37,267 bases of DNA from Thermaceae bacterium (GTDB lineage Bacteria; Deinococcota; Deinococci; Deinococcales; Marinithermaceae). Where the stretch lies: the NCBI GenBank assembly GCA_015519965.1, contig WIAM01000088.1, forward strand, positions 1-37,267. The letters are read 5' to 3'. The notes under the pieces were generated by a model. The model saw only the letters and a program-made list of their open reading frames with translations, was not told where the DNA came from and ran no database searches. Shown here piece after piece: positions 33,750-37,267 of this stretch. A program made the position numbers and the translations under genes. How positions within the stretch are numbered: position 1 is the stretch's first letter; every line of letters starts with the position of its first letter.

Positions 33750-34609
33750 CGGTAGCCCTCCGAGATGGAAAGTACGTAGATTTGGCCGCCATCAGCATAC
33801 CGCGAAAGCGCCTCCCCCACCGATGCCGCCCGCGACGCCTCAACCAAAGCCGCCACCGCCGGCCCGGCGCCGGCGATGAACGCGGCGAGCGCCCCCGCGC
33901 GGTAGGCGAGCGCCATGGCCGCCTCCGCGCCCGGCATGAGGTGGGCCCTTTGCGCCTGGTGGAGCCGGTCCCGCGCCGCCTCGCGCAAAAGATCGAGTCG
34001 GCCGGCGGCCAGGGCCGCCGGCCAGAGCGCCGCCCGCGAGAGGTTGAAGACGGCATCGGCCCGGTCGACCGTCTCCGGCAGCGCGGCCCTGGCCTCTCGG
34101 GTGGGCAGCGCCCGCTCGGGCACGGCCACCACAACCCGAAGCTCTCCCGGGACCGCCAGCGACACCGCGCGGGGCGGGTCGATCACCCCCGCCACCAGGC
34201 CGCCGTAGGTCGAGGCACCGGCGTTATCGGGATGGCCCTCGAGGCCAGCGGCGACGCGAAACACCCCGTCGCGCCCGAGCCTACCCCCGCTCGCCAGATC
34301 GGCGAGCGCCGCGCCCCCCACCGCGGCGGCGGCGCTGGAGCCGAGGCCCTTGGAAAGAGGAATGGGGTTGAAGACGCGCACAAAAAGCGGCGGGGCCGTC
34401 TGGCCCAGCTCGTCCTCCCAGGCCCGTCGCCAGGCCCGGTGCACCAAACTGTCGGCGCCGGAATCGACCTCACCCTCGCCGAAATAGAGGAAAACGTCCT
34501 CCTCCGCCGGCCCGCCCTCGAGCTCGAGGTAGAGCGAAAGCCCAAGGCCCAGCGCATCGAAGCCGCTGCCCAAATTGGCCACGCTGGCCGGCACGTAGAC
34601 CCGCCACAT
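33734..34609 (-). CDS. thrB: Homoserine kinase
   Basis: A GHMP-family kinase that makes O-phosphohomoserine for threonine synthesis. The 291 residues begin VYVPASVANLGSGFDALGLGL, the ThrB signature. The ATP loop is PIPLSKGLGSSAAAAVGG (about residues 82-99), and a third motif appears in AFIAGAGPAVAALV. Length is normal. It lies 9 bases after the TPR gene and overlaps the next gene by 16 bases. thrA and thrC are not in the window. Confidence 0.93.
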   Translation of the reverse strand: MWRVYVPASVANLGSGFDALGLGLSLYLELEGGPAEEDVFLYFGEGEVDSGADSLVHRAWRRAWEDELGQTAPPLFVRVFNPIPLSKGLGSSAAAAVGGAALADLASGGRLGRDGVFRVAAGLEGHPDNAGASTYGGLVAGVIDPPRAVSLAVPGELRVVVAVPERALPTREARAALPETVDRADAVFNLSRAALWPAALAAGRLDLLREAARDRLHQAQRAHLMPGAEAAMALAYRAGALAAFIAGAGPAVAALVEASRAASVGEALSRYADGGQIYVLSISEGYRWKAI

Positions 34610-34618
34610 GGGCCCATC

Positions 34619-35293
34619 TTAAAATGCACCTTTTGTGAGCAAGTAGATAACGATGACCAGGGCCGCCCAGAACCAAAAGCGGAGGTAGATGGGCGGCCGG
34701 CCCGCCGGGCCCGACTGCCCCAGCCGCGGCGGGTAGAGTTTCAGGCGCTGGGAGCGCTTGAGGTGGTGGACCATGCGGTCGAGGTCGCCCTTTTTCTTGT
34801 AGGCCGCCGCCAGGTTGTAGTGGGCATCGGCGAGCTCGGGGTCGATCTCGAGTGCTTTTTTATACTCCTCGATCGCGCGCTCCACCTCGCCTGCCTCGAG
34901 GTGGAGGTTGGCCTGGTTCACCCAGGCCCGGGGGTGCTTGGGGTCGCGACGCAGCGCCTCGGCAAAGGCGGCGGCCGCCGCTTCCTTATCCCCGGCCATC
35001 GCTGCCTCGACGCCCTTTTGCACCCAGGCTTCGGCCCCGAGGAGGGGGTGTTCGAGCCACGCTTCATACGCCCCCTGTTCCAGATCCTTTACCCCATCGA
35101 CGAGGTCGGGCGGGGCCACCTCGAGGGGCCGCTCGAGGTAGGCGATCACCCCCCGGTAGTCCTTGCGGTAGATGGCCCGCCGTACGTCGATCAGGGCCTG
35201 GATCGCCCCGCTGCGCCGGTCCCCCTCGGCGATCGCCCGGGCGTACGCGGCCTCGAGCTTCCCCTCTGCCAGCAACGATGCGATCTCGTCCAT
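34619..35293 (-). CDS. TPR-repeat protein with a C-terminal membrane anchor
   Basis: A 224-residue protein with about three tetratricopeptide repeats (about residues 87-185; clearest in HPRAWVNQANLHLEAGEVER and ADAHYNLAAAYKKKGDLDR). A basic, proline-rich stretch and one C-terminal hydrophobic helix (about 203-220, FWFWAALVIVIYLLTKGAF) follow. With no signal peptide it should be tail-anchored with the TPR part in the cytoplasm. TPRs bind other proteins, but the partner is unknown. It lies in the prfA-nudix-TPR-thrB run. Confidence 0.78.
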   Translation of the reverse strand: MDEIASLLAEGKLEAAYARAIAEGDRRSGAIQALIDVRRAIYRKDYRGVIAYLERPLEVAPPDLVDGVKDLEQGAYEAWLEHPLLGAEAWVQKGVEAAMAGDKEAAAAAFAEALRRDPKHPRAWVNQANLHLEAGEVERAIEEYKKALEIDPELADAHYNLAAAYKKKGDLDRMVHHLKRSQRLKLYPPRLGQSGPAGRPPIYLRFWFWAALVIVIYLLTKGAF

Positions 35294-35309
35294 CGCTCAC
35301 CCCTCGCGC

Positions 35310-35786
35310 CTAGATCCGCTCCCCGGCCACGTTCCATCCGGTATAGGCGTGGTAGCGTCCCGGCTCCCCGCGCTCGAGGTAGTAAAGCAGGGGCTCGAGC
35401 AGCGGCAGGTGCGAACCGAGGCGCTCTTTAAGCTCCTCCACCGTGAAAAACCGGGCCTCGACCACGTGCCCGTCAGGGTCGTGGGGGTTCAAAAGGCCCT
35501 CCCAGCGGGCCTTGAAGGCCATGGCGATGGTGCGCTCCCTTTTTCGCCGGTCCTCGACCTGGACCACGTAGGCCAGGTGCTCGACCTCGACGACCCTGAG
35601 CCCGGTCTCCTCCCGAACCTCGCGCACCACCGCCTTGATCGCGGTCTCACCCGGCTCAACCATGCCGCCGGGGAGGGTATAGCGCACCCGGCCCCTCCGG
35701 CCCCAGTCGTTGGCCACCAGCAGGACGCGCCCGCGGGTATCCACCAAAACCCCCGCGGCGACCAGGAGCTCGCGTCTGAGGACCAT
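35310..35786 (-). CDS. NUDIX hydrolase
   Basis: A 158-residue NUDIX-fold pyrophosphohydrolase with a perfect Nudix box, GGMVEPGETAIKAVVREVREETGL, shown here as a landmark at about residues 40-63 (Gx5Ex7REVxEExGL). The substrate cannot be read from sequence; nucleoside diphosphate derivatives are usual. The start is uncertain between ATG 35786 and two in-frame GTG codons (35789 and 35792) just upstream; all follow a G-rich GGGGGG ribosome site. It sits 27 bases after prfA and 16 bases before the TPR gene. Confidence 0.85.
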   Translation of the reverse strand: MVLRRELLVAAGVLVDTRGRVLLVANDWGRRGRVRYTLPGGMVEPGETAIKAVVREVREETGLRVVEVEHLAYVVQVEDRRKRERTIAMAFKARWEGLLNPHDPDGHVVEARFFTVEELKERLGSHLPLLEPLLYYLERGEPGRYHAYTGWNVAGERI

Positions 35787-35813
35787 CACCACCCCCCGGC
35801 CCGACCAATCACC

Positions 35814-36887
35814 CTAAGCCCCCTCGGCCATGACCGCCAGCATTCGCTCCTGCTCGGCCTCGCGCAGGGCCGCGTGGAGCGCCTCGAGCTCGCCCGAGAG
35901 CACGGCCTCGAGGTTGCGGGTGGTGTAGTGAATGCGGTGATCGGTCACCCGGGACTGTGGGAAGTTGTAGGTGCGGATCTTCTCGCTGCGCTCCCCGGTG
36001 CCGATCTGTGCCAGGCGCGCCTCGCGGAGCTTTTTCTCCTCCTCGGCGCGCTTCATCTCCAAAAGCCGGCTGCGCAGGATGGTCAGCGCCCGCTCGCGGT
36101 TTTTGATCTGACTCCGCGAGTCCTGGCAGGTCACAATGATCCCGGTGGGCAGGTGCACCACGCGCACCGCGCTGTCGGTGGTGTTCACCCCCTGGCCCCC
36201 GGGACCGCTCGCGCGCATCACGTCGATGCGAATTTCGTCGGGCTTGATCTCCAGGTCCTCCGGCTCGGCCTCGGGCAACACCGCCACCGTGGCGGTCGAG
36301 GTGTGGATGCGCCCCTGGGTTTCGGTCTCGGGGACCCGCTGGACCCGGTGCACCCCCGATTCGTATTTAAAAACCCCGTAGGCCCCCGGGCCCTCGAGGC
36401 GAAACGCGATCTTGGAAAAGCCACCCAGGTCGGTGGGGTGGGAATCCATCACCTCCAGACGGTACCCCAGGCGCTCGGCGTAGCGCCGGTACATCTCGAA
36501 GAGGTCGCGGGCAAAAAGCGCCGCTTCCTCACCCCCGGTCCCGGCACGGATCTCGACGATGGCGTTCCTGTCGTCGGAGGGGTCCCTGGGCAAGAGGAGT
36601 TTTTTGAGCCGGGCCTCGAGGGCCTCCCGTTTTGACTCCAGCGCCTCGACCTCGCTTTGCGCGAGCTCCCCGAGTTCGGGGTCGGAGAGCATCTCCTTTG
36701 CCCCCTCGAGCTCCGAGAGCACCTTCTTGTAGGCCTGGAAGGCCTCCATGACCTCGCCGAGCTCGGCATAGCGCCGCGAGATCCGGCGGAACTCGGCCGG
36801 ATCCGAGGCCACGTCGGGGCGCGAGAGCTCGGCCTCGAGGCGGCGGTGTTCTTCTTCCAATGCGGACAGTTTCTCAAAGATGCCCAT
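35814..36887 (-). CDS. prfA: Peptide chain release factor 1
   Basis: Terminates translation at UAA and UAG. The 357 residues include the catalytic GGQ in ASGPGGQGVNTTDSAVRVVHLPTGI and the codon-recognition tripeptide PET in RVPETETQGRIHTS (RF1-type, where RF2 has SPF). The RF1-type GVFKYESGVHRVQR excludes RF2. The glutamine of GGQ is a target of PrmC methylation in other bacteria; prmC is not visible nearby. I prefer ATG 36887 (GIFEKLSALEEEHRRLEAEL) over GTG 36908 because the N-terminus then matches the family length. Confidence 0.95.
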   Translation of the reverse strand: MGIFEKLSALEEEHRRLEAELSRPDVASDPAEFRRISRRYAELGEVMEAFQAYKKVLSELEGAKEMLSDPELGELAQSEVEALESKREALEARLKKLLLPRDPSDDRNAIVEIRAGTGGEEAALFARDLFEMYRRYAERLGYRLEVMDSHPTDLGGFSKIAFRLEGPGAYGVFKYESGVHRVQRVPETETQGRIHTSTATVAVLPEAEPEDLEIKPDEIRIDVMRASGPGGQGVNTTDSAVRVVHLPTGIIVTCQDSRSQIKNRERALTILRSRLLEMKRAEEEKKLREARLAQIGTGERSEKIRTYNFPQSRVTDHRIHYTTRNLEAVLSGELEALHAALREAEQERMLAVMAEGA

Positions 36888-36925
36888 ACCGTATTCCCAG
36901 GATACCACCGGCGGCCTTGACCATT

Positions 36926-36947
36926 TTTAGCCTAGCCTAAATAATAC
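36926..36947. promoter_or_regulatory. DtxR-like operator overlapping the promoter of the DtxR/MntR-family gene
   Basis: TTTAGCCTAGCCTAAA (36926-36941) is symmetric at 14 of 16 positions and matches the DtxR consensus TTAGGTTAGCCTAACCTAA at about 13 of 19 bases. It is followed directly by the -10 candidate TAATAC (36942-36947), six bases before ATG 36954. Autoregulation by metal is a natural reading. Confidence 0.5.
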
Positions 36948-36953
36948 TGGCAG

Positions 36954-37267
36954 ATGGAGTTAGACCGCGCGAAAACACCGCTCACCCAGGCCCAGGAGGA
37001 CTACCTCAAGCAGATCTACATCCTGAGCGAGGAAGGGGCGGTGACGCCCCAGGCGCTCGCCCGGAGGCTTGGGGTGCGGCCCGCGTCGGTCACCGGAATG
37101 CTGCGCAAACTGGCCCATCTCGGCCTCATCGAATACCAGCCATATAAGGCGCTCATCCTGACCGAGTCGGGCACCCGGGTGGCGCTTGAGATCATCCGCC
37201 ACCACCGGCTCCTCGAGGCCTTCCTCACCAGCGAGCTCGGCTTCCGCTGGGACGAGGTCCATGAGGA
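36954..37267 (+). CDS. DtxR/MntR-family metal-dependent regulator, truncated by the window end
   Basis: The first 104 residues of a Fe(II)- or Mn(II)-dependent repressor. The N-terminal winged helix is clear: TQAQEDYLKQIYILSEEGAVTPQALARRLGVRPASVTGMLRKLAHLGLIEYQPYKALILTESGTRVA (landmarks about residues 11-76), then the dimerisation helix ALEIIRHHRLLEAFL with metal-site histidines and GFRWDEVHEE, where the Asp/Glu/His ligands of site 1 or 2 are expected. The reading frame is open to the last base, so the C-terminus and any SH3-like domain lie beyond. The start ATG lies six bases after TAATAC, consistent with a leaderless mRNA. Confidence 0.88.
   Translation, partial: MELDRAKTPLTQAQEDYLKQIYILSEEGAVTPQALARRLGVRPASVTGMLRKLAHLGLIEYQPYKALILTESGTRVALEIIRHHRLLEAFLTSELGFRWDEVHE

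Overview
This is a high-GC, gene-dense bacterial chromosomal window, about 68% GC by eye. The gene content points to the Deinococcota, order Thermales. The clues are a DdrA/Rad52-like protein, a NorC-NorB-NorH nitric oxide reductase of the type described in Thermus, a thermophile-like protein composition, and many genes whose start codon lies only 6-8 bases downstream of a -10 hexamer, as expected for leaderless mRNAs. A marine Thermaceae genus such as Oceanithermus is a reasonable guess, but I cannot prove genus from sequence alone. I see no insertion sequence, prophage, CRISPR array, rRNA or broken gene, and no gene-free stretch longer than about 150 bases.

Layout. (1) 60-2331: histidine genes hisC-hisB-hisH on the plus strand. 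(2) 2351-4778, minus strand: a DdrA/Rad52-like gene overlapping ksgA, then a PfkB-family sugar kinase with its own promoter. (3) 4820-4933: tRNA-Gln(UUG) behind a near-consensus promoter. (4) 4976-7558: a degenerate receiver-domain protein and a class A penicillin-binding protein. (5) 7482-8574: a Fur-family regulator divergent from a DivIC/FtsB-like cell-division protein and a small unknown protein, with a candidate Fur operator between. (6) 8581-12255, minus: dnaE. (7) 12401-17299: a denitrification cluster, norC-norB-norH, a membrane cytochrome c with an Ig-like N-terminal domain, and nirS (cytochrome cd1 nitrite reductase), closed by an intrinsic terminator. A Crp/Fnr regulator lies beyond the terminator on the other strand. 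(8) 18069-20143: purB and a HAD hydrolase. (9) 20140-21957, minus: hexapeptide acyltransferase and era. (10) 21993-26505: dprA, two tandem paralogous membrane proteins, ispH and dusA. (11) 26600-28640: a small two-helix membrane protein and an AMP-forming acyl-CoA synthetase. (12) 28691-31182, minus: PIN-like protein, panB and an RluD-type pseudouridine synthase, divergent from ruvB. (13) 32283-36887, minus: a TetR regulator alone, then prfA-nudix-TPR-thrB-DUF4388. (14) From 36954: the start of a DtxR/MntR-family regulator that runs off the window, with a DtxR-like operator over its promoter.

How the genes work together. The accessory part is the respiratory block at 12.3-17.3 kb. NirS reduces nitrite to NO and NorCBH reduces NO to N2O, with the Ig-like cytochrome a candidate electron carrier between membrane and periplasm. 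No heme d1 biosynthesis genes, nitrate reductase or N2O reductase lie in the window. Most of the rest is housekeeping: replication, recombination, translation, cell wall, isoprenoid, amino-acid, purine and pantothenate metabolism.

The most interesting non-coding signals are a nine-base core, CAAATGTCC, found upstream of the nor operon, the small membrane protein and the acyl-CoA synthetase (a possible shared regulon), and a perfect 18-bp palindrome upstream of norC. Others are the recurring leaderless-promoter layout and a strong excess of the palindrome CTCGAG.
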